Source: Paramyrothecium sp. XJ0827 (Eukaryota; Ascomycota; Sordariomycetes; Hypocreales; Stachybotryaceae). Taken from it: a stretch of 64,000 nt of DNA. The DNA lies in contig JAJFPB010000008.1 in NCBI GenBank assembly GCA_020881915.1, forward strand, positions 3,286,001 through 3,350,000, written 5' to 3'. The notes beneath the pieces were generated by a model. That model saw only the letters and a program-made list of their open reading frames with translations, made no database searches and was not told the DNA's origin. Numbering within the stretch: the stretch's first letter is position 1; each line of letters starts with the position of its first letter. Position numbers and translations under genes: made by a program. Below are positions 1 to 11,003 of this stretch, in pieces.

Positions 1-471
1 AATCTAGGGGAAGTTCAAGAAAGGAATTAGCAATGATCATGTTGTGTTAGTTGTTGACCCTTTGCCCATCTTTTGTGCCTCTAAATCTTGCACGTTCATG
101 ATGTCCTATGCCACACTGTACCGGGTAGATGCTGTGTAATGCAATGCTAGGGCTCATATTTGAGGGCACTGTTCTGTCCACCTCCAGGCACTCTTTGTTA
201 GTTCAATGACTAGGACAGATTGACCTCATCCTGTACAACATGAGGTCCATGTGCCCAACCAATCGATGCTCCAGGCATGGTCCTTGATTTCGGGACAGTC
301 TCACGGTACATAATAGTAGAGGCACGAGTTCAAAACAGGGAACATCTGGGTAACCAAAGGTGGACCGCGACACGGAATGGTATTATAAGACCACTGCTAA
401 GAGCTTTCAAAGTCCCCACGATTTCCTTTGAACAGCATGTCTGTCGAACAAACCCTGTCAAGACTCACAAC

Positions 472-978
472 ATGAAGAAACTCGCTTCACTTTGCCGATT
501 TATCGCTTTCGTAGAAGGTCACATGAAAATGAATGTCCCTATTCCCTACGGTAGGTCAACTTTGAATAACAGCCCCTTGTCGCTTGATGGTGCGGATTTC
601 CCTTGCAAGCAGAGGCCAGGGGTATTTGCGACCGAAGATGCTTCGAATGTGTATTCCTTGGGATCAACCAATCCCATAAACTTTACTGGCACAGCTGTCC
701 ACGGTGGTGGTTCATGTCAAATATCGATGACCTATGACGTAGAACCAAACAAGAATTCTGTATGGAAAGTTCTTGCTTCTATTGAAGGAGGCTGTCCAGC
801 TCGGAATCAACCAGGTAACATGGGCTCAGATGCGAATGCAGCGGATCCCTTTCAATATGAATTTACTATTCCATCTAGTATTCCTGCTGGTAAGGGGACC
901 ATTGCTTGGACATGGTTTAATAAGGTGTTGTTCAGATTACGCAGTGGTGCTGAATGCACTTGGATAAAATGTAATTGA
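472..978 (+). pseudogene. Truncated secreted AA11-like / chitin-binding type 4 LPMO-like protein
   Basis: The reading frame is open from further upstream (277), but the ATG at 472 gives a short signal sequence of about 16 residues followed by HMKMNVPIPYG. A histidine at the mature N terminus is the first half of the copper His-brace of lytic polysaccharide monooxygenases. A second histidine lies in AVHGGGSCQ. The segments DFPCKQRPGV, SVWKVLASIEGGCPA and GKGTIAWTWFNKV match a family of secreted fungal LPMO-like proteins. Family members normally continue after NKV with a Cys-containing segment and a Ser/Thr-rich tail. Here the frame continues for only 14 unrelated residues and stops, so the 3' end appears lost. 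No intron that would repair it was found. The family call is fairly safe; activity is unlikely because of the truncation. Confidence 0.65.
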
Positions 979-1239
979 TGTTATGATGATTGTAATTATT
1001 CTTGGTTAAGTTGTTCTGATCTCAATGAGATGCCTTCGGACCATTATATATCTGAGTGAACCCATCTAGGACTTTGAACCTTAATCGTAGGACTTGAACT
1101 TTAATATTGGTCCTTAAGTCACGGGGGACTCAGTTCTTCCAACATCGAATAGAGACATTCTGCGCTCGATCCCAACGAAATAGCTGGTCTGAATTCAGGA
1201 AAACGTGAAGAAATTGCTCCAACCTCTCAATTCCAGTTA

Positions 1240-2340
1240 TTACTTGTGCACAGTATCGAACCCACATTCTTTCACATCCTGTAGTCGTTTCGGACTCATC
1301 AGTTTCCCACTGACCCAGTCCTTATAACATGGCATCTGGCCATGCCAATGAATCAAGTACTGAGGCTTGCCTGCTTTCATTCTTGATTTCAATACGTCGA
1401 TTCCGGTGTCAAATCCGTCATAGTTGGCCTCGAACTTGGCAACCATTACTTCGTCGATGTTCTTCCTAGGTTCCCATCCAGTCGTACCGTCTGCCCACTC
1501 CAAGAAAAACCGTCCCCTCCACCGAGCATGAATGCGATTCACGTTGAATACACCAGACTCATTGTCTGCGAGCATCCGCTCAGATGTGGATTCAACATTC
1601 TCATTGCTGCGCTCAGCCTCTTCGACAATATTTTCGCAATCTGCTCTCCAGCCCGCAGTTGAGTCTGAAACTTCATGGCCGTTCTTACGTCGCTTCGCCC
1701 CTGGCATTGCTTTCGTCTCATGAGAGCTAGGCTTCGTTCCTTCTCCCCGAGTTCTTTTTGTAGGCTGTTGAACATATTGCATGGTATCTGAATTTCGATC
1801 CATTTGCTGTGATTCTGTGGATTCATCATGAGACAGTATTGTGCCTCTTGTTGATACCGCACAGATTCCCGATTCATGCTGACTGTTTTGTGTATCTGGA
1901 TTTGCCTTTGTGAGAATAGCCGTAGAGGGCGATGGCCGTGAGGTATCGACAACTCTGGATTTAGTTGGAGTGGTGGAACCGTTTGTTACTTTGCTGACCA
2001 TGGCGAAGACTGTGCCTATACCCGGCAGCTTACTTCTTTCTGGATAAAAAGATGAACCAAGAATGATGGAGGAAGATGAGGCGCTGCCTAAAGTCTTGGG
2101 ACCAGCCGCATCTGCCTTCCATTTCTCTAGCAGCTCTTCCACGGTTGGAAACTCTTCATCTGACGATATCGAGCCACTCCTCGACTTATTGCAAGCTTTC
2201 TGATTGTACTCGCGTGTCTCTCCATTTTGATTCGAATCCAAATTCGGCGAGATCGAAGTTTCATCGCCATCCATGATGTAAGCCGCTCTTGCGAATGGAA
2301 GATCCTGGACTGTATGGTTTTGTGGACTTTGGCACTCCAT
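1240..2340 (-). CDS. Tandem chromodomain protein, 366 aa
   Basis: Single-exon frame from ATG at 2340. The first two thirds are Ser/Thr-rich and disordered, with basic patches (PTKRTRGEG, GAKRRKNG) that could be nuclear localisation signals. The C terminus, about residues 265-355, carries two chromo-like units. The first is NVNRIHARWRGRFFLEWADG followed by TTGWEPRKNI, which is the aromatic strand and W-E-P helix entry of a chromodomain. The second is GIDVLKSRMKAGKPQYLIHWHG followed by an aromatic DWV. Chromodomains bind methylated lysines on histone tails, so a chromatin-bound nuclear role is likely but inferred. No catalytic domain is visible. A second protein of the same layout lies at 31707..32985. 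The chromodomain of a Ty3-type integrase is an alternative origin, but no integrase motifs are present. Confidence 0.7.
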   Translation of the reverse strand: MECQSPQNHTVQDLPFARAAYIMDGDETSISPNLDSNQNGETREYNQKACNKSRSGSISSDEEFPTVEELLEKWKADAAGPKTLGSASSSSIILGSSFYPERSKLPGIGTVFAMVSKVTNGSTTPTKSRVVDTSRPSPSTAILTKANPDTQNSQHESGICAVSTRGTILSHDESTESQQMDRNSDTMQYVQQPTKRTRGEGTKPSSHETKAMPGAKRRKNGHEVSDSTAGWRADCENIVEEAERSNENVESTSERMLADNESGVFNVNRIHARWRGRFFLEWADGTTGWEPRKNIDEVMVAKFEANYDGFDTGIDVLKSRMKAGKPQYLIHWHGQMPCYKDWVSGKLMSPKRLQDVKECGFDTVHK

Positions 2341-3339
2341 GATAAACGTTGCAAGCGTCTTCTATACGGTAAAACTAGGTTGAATGATCTTGATGATGAA
2401 GTCCATTGGGTGATGCTCCTGCTGAAAGAATAAGGTCGTGGTCGTGGAGGGAGGTTCAGTTTAAGTATTTGATAATGTGTTTGACTGAGTGAGGAGAAGA
2501 AATCAGGGGCAGCGTGCTTAAATGCCCCCGAGGGGAAGCGTCTCACTCGAATGCTGCCTACCTCCTGGGGCCACCATGCTCTCCTGAACTCGCGTCCCAC
2601 GGACCGAGATCTATGATCTCCGCCACGCCACCTAAGACGGCATCCCCGAAGCTATCTACTAACAAGGTATACAAGATAGTGGGATCAGCATACAAGCCAC
2701 GGGCAACGTACGCGCTTAGACCCTTCTTGGAAGGTGAGCCATCAATGCGACTCGAGAAAGGAACCTAGTTCTCGGGTTTGTGGAGCCTGTCACGTCGTCG
2801 AGGCTGATTGTCTACTATTATTAGGTCACCAAGCACTTCGTTAGTCGCTCCTTCAAACCAGCTTCTCCACACAGGAAGAGGCAGTGTGGAACTTCATGGG
2901 GGCAGTGTTCGGTTTTGCCACCTGCCTCCACGCTCAGGAGGCCATCAAGGGCCTGGGTACTACAGATGATAGCAGCTGGCGATGGCAAAAGACCTGTAGC
3001 GCAAGGCAGATAAGACGACTGACTGTTCAGCCGGGTTGTCATAGCATCACAAGCAGGGACATCATTCGTCCCCCTTAATTGCCGAATCGATGACAACGCT
3101 AGGCGAAAAGAGTGCAAGGGAAGGAAAGCTGGGGGTGAGTCCAGGGATTCAGATAATGACGAAGAGTGAAGGTTCAGGTTCGGAAAGAGGAGGTGCTGAT
3201 TGGAGTCTAAGAGTGTTCAGAGCCGCTCCCATTGTTTCGATACTATCGATACGCCCAATTTCCACAATGATGACGACTCCTTTCTTATTCGGTCTGTCCA
3301 ACTGGTCGATTATCCTAGTCATGGCGTCTTGGTCATGGT
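2341..3339. other. Intergenic, no supported gene
   Basis: Only short overlapping frames without splice logic or recognisable motifs. It contains the presumed promoter of the chromodomain gene that starts at 2340. I see nothing else that I can support. Confidence 0.4.
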
Positions 3340-3480
3340 TTAGGTCACTTCAGCGAGACGCCGAAGCAGGGTGGCATGGCTTAATGAGTAGTCAGAGGCT
3401 ATGGCGCGGCAGCATGCCATCGGACTGACCATTATGCACACTCTCAGGGGCAGCGGGCAGTGGCGCGCTGAGGGTCAACC
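3340..3480. repeat. Dispersed repeat, copy 1 of family R1
   Basis: The stretch around GAGACGCCGAAGCAGG, continuing to an ATGCACA...CTCAGGGG motif, recurs at 12630..12745 with many substitutions. Shorter related pieces (GGAAGCAGGATGACATG) occur at about 10015 and 11765, and inverted at about 44430. No coding capacity or clear terminal repeats are visible. This is probably a decayed transposon fragment. Confidence 0.5.
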
Positions 3481-3514
3481 GGGGGACTGCGGTGATACAT
3501 TTGGTCATGGAGTA

Positions 3515-3605
3515 GTTTGGGGCTGATGATGCCGAAGGCTAATCCGCCTCAGGCGCTTCCTTCATGTCACGCGGCTCAGTAATTGGCACAACTGGCTGGC
3601 ACAAG
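3515..3605. repeat. Dispersed repeat shared with 27490..27580
   Basis: The sequence GATGCCGAAGGCTAA followed by CTCAGGCGCTTCCTTCAT and an AGT(A)ATTGGCACA(A/G)CTGG segment is present in the same order at 27490..27580, with about a dozen differences. The downstream flanks differ. It is non-coding and of unknown type. Confidence 0.5.
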
Positions 3606-3901
3606 AGAGGGCATGTGAAATGACACAGCCCGCTTCAAAACAGCCAACCACATGTCCAATCCCTCCACACGCGCCAGATGAGGATGTCTTGAAAGGGGGC
3701 GGCCATGGCATGCTCAGCTACGCCCCTAGCACCTTCTCATCCTCCGAAGCCGGATTGTTCTCTCAGCTCCTATTGGTCTCGGCGTTGGTGGCACCTCTAT
3801 GACAAGAGAAGCTAGGGCAAGATATGACAGTGAAGTTTTAGATAAAACTGGTCTTTGGGTGGGTTGCGTAACGTAACGGTTTCTACTCAATTGAGTGTAT
3901 C

Positions 3902-4877
3902 TCAAGGTGTGAAAGAGGATGGTTGTTGGCTTATCCAGTTCCCAAAATTGTCCCCGAACTTGACGTCTGCCTCCTCCTGTGTTAGAAAGAATATTGACGA
4001 CGAGGTAGCGGCACGAGGTACATTCGCAAGAGACGTTGGAGAGGTTACTGGACTCAGCCGTCTCCGTACCACATTAACCATATGAGCAGATGATGGGGCC
4101 ATCTCAATGTCCTTTCCATTGCGCCGGCCTGAGGGCACAGAAAATACTCTTTCGTCTACATTGTCCGAATCGCTGGTAAGGTCTATGACAATTGGTGGGC
4201 TCTCGGGTACCACATTGCTCGGCGTATCAGTCGACGAGGGAGCTAGAGATGCTCTGCTTGTTTGAGATATTGCCTGAACACAATATGTCAGAGCGGCCGA
4301 GGATAAGGACGTTGATGTTAGGTTTATCTCTTACCAGACGACCACTGATTGCACGAGCTTTGGATATGCGCAGAATAGCTTGACCATCCACAGGCATCGA
4401 GAGATCATCGCCAATACAGAATGACTTCGAGACGCTTTGGAACGGGTCGTGCTTCCATATTCTTCCAGGCTTGATTTTAGTTTGTTTGGCGCTCAACATT
4501 GCACTGATCTTATTGCGGCTCGTTATCCACAACACTTGCTCCAGGATATCGACTCTTTGTTTCCTCTCGTCCTCAGTGATTGGTTCAATATTGTTCTCCC
4601 GAGGCCAAAACCAGGTTTTCCACTTGTCGTGGAACGCCGACGCCACCTCATAACGACGGAAAAGGGCATCTCGGTTGTCTCGCCTCCGAGACTCGGATAG
4701 GGCTGATAGGGCCTTCTCGGCTTCATCCGCACTAAAGGGTTCAGTGATTTTGTTGATCATTTGATCCCTGGCGGCATAGAGTTCCAGCATGAATTTTGTG
4801 TATCGCATGGAACGACTGTTCGTTAAATGGAGCCGTCGAAGTAGTGTTTGAATTGGTGGAACTTGTTGCTTTGGCAT
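3902..4877 (-). CDS. Two-exon hypothetical protein with a SUMO-interacting motif, 304 aa
   Basis: Exon 1 is 4335..4877 (ATG at 4877) and exon 2 is 3902..4273, joined by a 61-nt intron. The donor is CTG|GTAAGA, the acceptor TTCAG|GCA, and a CTCTGACAT branch site lies near the 3' end. Both sides are in phase 0, giving 304 residues. The N-terminal half is charged and helical (PKQQVPPIQTLLRRLHL, then a KWKTWFWPRENN aromatic cluster). The C-terminal part contains PPIVIDLTSDSD, a textbook SUMO-interacting motif: a hydrophobic V-I-D-L core followed by acidic and serine residues. This suggests recruitment to sumoylated, often chromatin-associated, partners. I recognise no enzymatic domain. The SIM is seen directly; the function is inference. 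Confidence 0.65.
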
Positions 4878-6420
4878 TGTGTTCGTTGTTGTAGAACATT
4901 AGCCCATTCCAGGCGCAAGGTGCCTCCGCAGACGTTTTAAGTTGACAACGGCCTGTTACTGCGTCCAGGGGCTGCCCAGTGACTATTAATCACGAAAAGC
5001 AGACATAATTCTGGCCCGCACAAAGCTGCAGGTTCATCTCCGGGCCCCTTTTGCCGACCAGGATGGACAGCAGCAGAGGGCTTGACAGGGAACAAACGGG
5101 CTCAAAAGGGGTCAGCCGAGAAACGACGGGGACCTCCGTGACCGACTACGGCTCATAGATGTCTTTTAGCAAGTACACTGAGTCGATCTACAGCTTGGGG
5201 AATTCGAAATGAATACGCCGAGGCTAATGTGGGCTCCATCGCGCAATATACGATGCGCCGCGGCGGTGATATGACAGGCCTAGATCCGGTTATGCCAGCG
5301 CGGAACCGAGGTGGAGGAGATTATCCCTTCGCTCAAGGGACAAGGGAACAGTTTTCAGGAGGCGACACTCAGGGGCTGCGGAATCACGCCAACATCAAGT
5401 CAGCCTAGGCTGTGTTCCTTATGGCGATTGCCTCATTTACCGGGGCGTGCGCTATCTGAAGTTCGGTAACTCCGAGTACGACCAAAAGAAGATGATCTAC
5501 TCATAAGTTACCAAGATAGTCCCAACGACGGAGGCACCGGGATGAATGCGAGGACCAGGCTTGGATGCAAGGTCCCGAATATTACCTGAAGGTTGCCATG
5601 TCAGCCTTCGTAGGTTCCAGAGAGGGTCTAGATGGAGTTCCTGACTTCCCATGAACTGCATGGGATGGGTGGCTGTGCTCGAGCGGGCTTTTGGCACCCT
5701 CGTGCACATTATGGTTGTCCACACCTGCTGAGCCTGTCTTTGGTTCAGCCGTGGGAGGCCAGAGGATAGACCAAATTACCGTCGCGTGGAGGCGATGTTT
5801 AAGATCTGCTTAAAGCCTTCTAAGCTGACCAACAAGGTTAGGGCAATCTCAGCCAACTGTGCTGGGGGCGATGACGCCGCGAATAAGGATAGACGACCCA
5901 ACCTTATCGTAGGAAAACGCCTCGTTACGAGCTTACAAGAGCTTACGTGGAATCAGCGGACACGCCGAGACTAGTGCGGGTTCTTGGTTCCATAGAGCCT
6001 CCTGAGACGCTCGTAATGCAGAGGGTAATGGCGGTAGCGGCGGCAAGAGAGATCAATGCCTGTACATGCCAGCGTGGAGTCGAGGCGGAGCAGATGATCC
6101 CTTCGGTTCTCAGGGGTTGAGACAATTATCTACTCCAAAGTTGCCTAGGATAGTCTCGGCGACGGAGGCACCGACATGAACGGGAACTCACAGGTGCTTG
6201 GGACCTTCCTATTGACAGCCCCAAAGATACGGGGTGATACAAGGGGTTCTTCTGTGCCACACGGGCCGCGTGTACAGCCCATCAGGCTTTCCTCTGCTCG
6301 GCAACTCCAATGAGATAAGTCCTTCACGCCTTTGCTGGTAACAAGACGCTGCCGTCTATACACACCCCCTCTGACTTTCGACCCCTGAGATAGGCTGGCA
6401 ATCCCTCACCTTCCTCTTTA
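4878..6420. repeat. Repeat-rich gene-free DNA, family R2 copies
   Basis: No supported gene. Two partial copies of a dispersed repeat lie at about 5180..5560 and 5940..6200, and a third at about 34430..35000. Shared landmarks, in order, are CGCCGAGGCTAATGTGGGC, GGCGGAGCAGATGATCCCT, CGACACTCAGGGGCTGCGG and CGACGGAGGCACCG. The copies differ by substitutions and internal gaps and encode no protein, as expected for an old mutated element. Confidence 0.55.
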
Positions 6421-6470
6421 TCACCAAACAATACCTATTAATTTTCCTTCAAAGTTATACTCTCGCCCAG

Positions 6471-6816
6471 ATGGCAGAATTCGTTTTGGAAACTATTGGT
6501 ATGTATCCTTGTTGAGTGGTGAATCTGGCTGATCATTAGGTAGCCGATGAGGGCACAGAGGAGGGCACTGTACTCCATGATAATGGATACAGCATTGTAT
6601 TTCATCCAGTATGCCTTACCTTTCATCGAAACGTGAAGATACAAGCTTATTTAATGTTAGGAAATAGCTGTGATTCTTCCTCCAAGTTTCGGTGTCACGC
6701 TCAACAAAGTAGGCACAGTCTGTCGACCTGGAACTGAAATGTTACTAACGTTGGATGCAAGGTCTTCATTATGGTGCGAAGCGAGATCGATAATACGGAA
6801 CGTGTTGTGGTCATGA
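6471..6816 (+). CDS. Small three-exon hypothetical protein, 82 aa
   Basis: The model is built from splice signals rather than an open frame. Exon 1 is 6471..6498 (MAEFVLETI), exon 2 is 6544..6608 (DEGTEEGTVLHDNGYSIVFHP) and exon 3 is 6661..6816 (EIAVILPPSFGVTLNKVGTV and onward). The introns are 45 and 52 nt, start with GTATGT and GTATGC, and end in TAG. All three phases agree, and the joined protein reads without low-complexity sequence. The antisense frames over this stretch lack good starts. The 3' end may be incomplete: a further donor-like AG|GTCTTC lies at about 6763. I do not recognise the family. Confidence 0.4.
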
Positions 6817-7101
6817 ATAACAAAGAAATTAAGAGCTGGAGGAAGAACTACACCTTGGCTTTTGCTTGGGAAAAATCCGCCGAGCAGGGGGAATGTTGAG
6901 ATCAGTTCAGTATTCATAGGATATCTTGAGGAACATTATGAAATTGGGTCATTTTCGAGCAAAGGTTCTGAGGCACACCTTGATACCGTTTGCGAGCTCT
7001 ATCTCTTGGATGGGCCTGTCTCACATCATTCGTAAGCAGGGCAAGGTGGACAAATAACAATTATTTCGTCCTGGTGCTCAGGGCTCCCACCAGGATGAGA
7101 A

Positions 7102-7172
7102 TATAAAGGCTTCATCCCTTTCCTCTTCTCGTTTCTTCTTTCTCTTCTTCTTCTTTTTTTTTTCTTTTCTTC
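7102..7172 (+). promoter_or_regulatory. TATA box and pyrimidine tract before the RBR gene
   Basis: TATAAAG at 7102..7108 is followed by an almost pure CT tract at about 7121..7172. That combination is typical of fungal core promoters, where transcription starts at the end of the CT tract. The RBR start codon follows at 7331. Confidence 0.5.
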
Positions 7173-7330
7173 AGGCGAGCTACTACGTGCCGTTATTTGT
7201 GGTTTTCACATGTGACTCGCAACGACGGCTTCTTTCCTGCCTTTTCTTTTCTTTATTTCAGTCCAACGCGTCCATCCCACTTACCTTCTCATTCGTGCTG
7301 GTTGCGACTAGGCCCTGCCCGGATTCGACG

Positions 7331-9680
7331 ATGCCCGCGCACACGAATGTTCCTATCGAAGCCTTGAAATACGTGAAGAATGAAGTACCTATCGTCGGTC
7401 ATGGGATTGGATCCGAGACAGGCCTGGACCAGAAATGGCTGGGCGACCAGTTAATAGAGTTGAGAAGTCTGAACCAACCAGATCACTCTAAGGCGAGAAA
7501 GCGGCCAAGAAATGGCGACGATGACGACGACGAAAACGAAGGCGACGACGGAGGTATCCAGGATGGGAAAGAAGAGGGAAAGGGGGGGGGCACCTAAAAC
7601 AAAACAGCGCAAAGGGAGAAAAAAAAGCAAACTTGGAATGAAGCCGGCCGATACCATAATCTTCGACGAGTGTCAAGGAGAGGATACCGTCGATGAGGAC
7701 CGTAAAGGGATCGAATACTATCTATGGAAGAAAGCCCCTGAACGCACGCGATGCGCGAGAAAGAATGTGTTCGTTTCTCCCCGTTGCTATTCAATTACGA
7801 GACACAAGACTGACGATAGCGTTCGTAGTTTGAAGCAATTTAAGGTGCTAGTCCCCGGGCTAACTGCCGTGACGGCCGGCAAGACCCTTATCAACAACAC
7901 GGTATTTCACGCATACATTCAGCTGCACAACTGGAAAACCAGAAAATTCAACATGGCGCTGGAAGACGATGATGCGACCAAAGCCATACAGCGCGATGAC
8001 TCGGTGGCGGATGAGGTTCGCGCCGCGAAAAGATACCTCCGCAGAATGGACAAGACCCTCATCAAAGAAAGTGTGTGATGATACGCAGGAGGCGAAAGAA
8101 GATACATTCCTGAGTTTCTTTTCGGCTGACTTGCGTGACCATTTTAGGAGAAAAGGACACCTTCGCCACTATGCCCGCTCCTAGCGCTCCTCCCATGGAG
8201 GATGTGGATTTGAATGGCGACAATAATGTGCAGATGGTCGGCGAGCCGGCTGGGGCCCAGCCGGATGACGCGCCTGACCAGCCAGATAATGAAGAGGCAC
8301 CGAAAATTATGTGGTACGTCCTCAGCTTCCGGATACCCGAGCCTGGTCGCGGTCCGCAACCGCGAGAGACAAAGCGTGCGTGCTAATGAAACATTTACAG
8401 TTTGGTTTGCCGGGACGACACCCCAAAGGCTGATGTCGTGCGGTGTAGGAGAGACGAAGAAGACGAGAAAACTGGCACGAGAATTATGAACACCGCCATA
8501 CATGCGATATGCCGCCCGTGTCTCCGGGAACTAGCCCAAAACGCTATGACAACACCGGCAAAACGAGCCAGATGCCCAGGCGAGAAGTGTCCGGCGTTCT
8601 TCCCGGTGGAACAGTTCCAATTTCTCATCGAGCCGCAGTCCAACCTCTACGACTTCGATCTGTATAGCAACCTGTTGCGAAAGGAACTAGTGGACGATGT
8701 CCTGGGAGCGAACCCATACAACGAGGCTTGCCCCTTCTGCGACTACATCGAGAATTTCGAGGGTCTTTCCAAGAACGAGTACCCACGCTTCGAGTGCCAG
8801 AACAGCGACTGTGGCAAGCTCAGCTGCAGGTTGTGCCTAAGCTGGACTCATGATGGCAAGACGTGCGGAGAGGCCAAGATGCCAGACCTGGCAGAGGATG
8901 CAGAAGAGCAGACGCGACAGCTGACCCAGCTGCTGGACAACGCAAAGTCAGAAGCCCGGGTGCGCAGTTGCGCCCGCTGTAAGGCCGGCTTCGAGCTCGA
9001 GACCGGGTGCAACAAGATCCGATGCAAGTGTTATCACTATCAATGGTATGTATAGGCCCTGACCGCATTGCACTCCACCATCTTTGTATGCTATAGATTT
9101 CATTTACTGATGAACCGTGTGCCCCAGTTACTACTGCAGGGAGTCGCTAGTCGCGATCGAGGATGAGGACGAGATTAGGGCGCTGCAAAAGGAGAAGGAG
9201 GAGGCGAAAGATGCACTCAGGAAATTGTGCGCTCACCCCGAACGTCTCAACGTCAGCGACCACGAAGAGCAGTGTCGGCTCTTGGAAGCGGAAATCGGAA
9301 GGCTGAGGGGGGAACTCGCGTTGAAGAAACAGTTGGCAGGGGACAGGGCCTACATGCACTTCGATCGCGGCGCTCATTCGATTTACAAGAAGGACAAGAG
9401 ATGCCCTTTGTATTCCAACATTCACCAGCTTCATACCCTGAACCAGGTACAAGGCATCCTGGAAATGAAAGATTGGATCCTGGAGCACCACCCGGAACGC
9501 GTCAACAAGATTGTCTTGGATCGCCTAACGGAGAATCTGATGAGCGAGCAACACGACAGCTGGGTCGAGCTGATCTGCGAGGCTAAGTTGGACCTCGCAA
9601 AACATCCCTTTCCGGGGCCAGTACCGGCACAGGCACAGGCACAAGCGGCACAGCCGCCACAGCTACGAGGTGGAGTATGA
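7331..9680 (+). CDS. RBR (RING-IBR-RING) E3 ubiquitin ligase, four exons, frameshifted in exon 1
   Basis: Exons are 7331..8070, 8148..8313, 8401..9045 and 9128..9680. The introns (77, 87 and 82 nt) all have matching phases. The splice 8313/8401 creates a TGT codon and completes CLVC, the first RING1 cysteine pair. The splice 9045/9128 likewise completes a cysteine in CYHYQCYYC. RING1 starts near residue 302, the IBR (CPFC...CRLC) near 412 and RING2 (CARC...TGCNKIRCKC) near 492. The TGC in TGCNKI is the position of the catalytic cysteine in RBR ligases. A coiled coil (LQKEKEEAKDALRKL) and a proline/alanine-rich tail follow. Exon 1 has a poly-acidic stretch and a run of nine G (7582..7590). Reading continues only if one G is skipped, giving about 700 aa. 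That is either a sequencing error or a real disabling change. Confidence 0.75.
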
Positions 9681-11003
9681 CACCAGGAGCGGCTCCAGGC
9701 AATGTTGATGACGGCAGCAGCAGGCACCGTCGAGCAGGGGGAGGGGCGGCGATGCGGGTTCCGCCGTAAAACAACTACGCCACGCACGGGGAATTAGGAA
9801 TGCAGGGCCAGCCGGCGGCGAACCAGGCAATTATACACTAGCCCCCCCTCTCCCCTTGAACCGCGCGATTGCCAAACCCGTTGTGTACATGGAATTCATG
9901 GGCGCCGACGGCGCAAAGGCGGCCGCCCAACTTAACCAATGAGAGGAGACGACCGGAGGTCGAGGCTTATCTTTGGTCCCTATCAGTACCGGAGGGGCCG
10001 AAATCAGCGACGCGCGGAAGCAGGATGACATGTCTGGATGCCGCGTAGCCTCAGGGCCTTCGGGGCAGCGTCTCGGTGTTGCCTTAAGCCCAATTTCTTG
10101 TGCATCCCTCGAGGCTGCCTTGTACCTGACGACGTACACGAGAGTCGCCTCTCTATACGCGATGATGATCGTCATGACAGCCGGATCAGCCTACATAGCC
10201 ACGTGCGCGCCGCAAACTTCGTCCGCCCTATGTGGTTTTTAGATTGCCAATAGCTCCGTCCTTCACGCCCATTTCGGGATAGGGCCGTGTCAAGTCCTCC
10301 AGAGATACGCTCTGCAGGCCCCCAGTTACCAAATATGAGTTCCACAGACGGCGTAAGGCGGGCACGCGTCTCGCACGCATCAACTTCGTGTCTTCGTACA
10401 AGGTGGGGGTGCAATGATACGATGGCCTCATAAGTACGGATCAATTACTAGCTCCTCTCTACACAGTTGTTGATATGATGAGCTAGTGGGTATAGATGCC
10501 ATAGATAACCAATTTATCTCCTCCTGCCAAACTTGAACCTCCTCAACTCTTCGTCACTGTCATCATCCTCTGTGTCACCTCCATCTTCGCCCTTTCGACC
10601 CGCCCCTGCCATTTCAAATGTTCGCTTCTGGCCTCGGGTATTATACCGACAGACACTATTCGTTCTTGGAATACGACTTTCGTCTGTGATTTGCTGTTCC
10701 GATACCTTGGCTGGTTCAGAGCGCGTTCCTGGATCGATTTGCGTTTCCTTCTCAGTGGTGACTTGTCTATATATGTTGCGAATCTCAGGCACGGAGATGA
10801 AGGAGATATTCACATCATATCGTTCCTTGTCGATTCCCTTCATTGCAGTAGCGAGTTCTTCCTGGACAGACTTTGATGGTTTGTTTGCTTAGATCTTTGA
10901 GGATATCACTGAGAGCTCGCAGTGATTTTTGGTCAAGGCTTTCGAGCAAATCCCTGAATGAGGATTCGGCAGCGATAACCTGTATGCGGTTTTACTCATT
11001 AGA
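7706..11003 (+). repeat. Left arm of a large inverted duplication
   Basis: This block reappears in reverse orientation at about 43696..47140. It begins inside exon 1 of the RBR gene (at AAAGGGATCGAAT) and ends inside the intron of the H3-mimic gene (at TCTAATGAGT on its coding strand). RBR exons 2-4 are nearly identical between arms, with about eight amino-acid changes. The converging gene differs at roughly one residue in seven. The left arm lacks two stretches of about 200 bp that the right arm carries between the two genes. Confidence 0.85.
9681..10513. other. Intergenic between two converging genes
   Basis: No gene. This is the shared 3' flank of the RBR gene and the H3-mimic gene, and it includes an R1-type piece at about 10010..10080. 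A CAGTACC motif at about 9987 marks one edge of sequence that is present in the right arm and missing here. Confidence 0.5.

Noticed and set aside
6657..6917. Minus-strand 86-aa frame as a gene
   Set aside because: The plus strand gives a better spliced model with three phase-compatible exons over the same stretch.
8820..9068. Long antisense frames across the RBR gene and their mirror copies at 45785..46033
   Set aside because: They are shadows of the RBR exons: they span the introns without using the splice sites and have no motifs.
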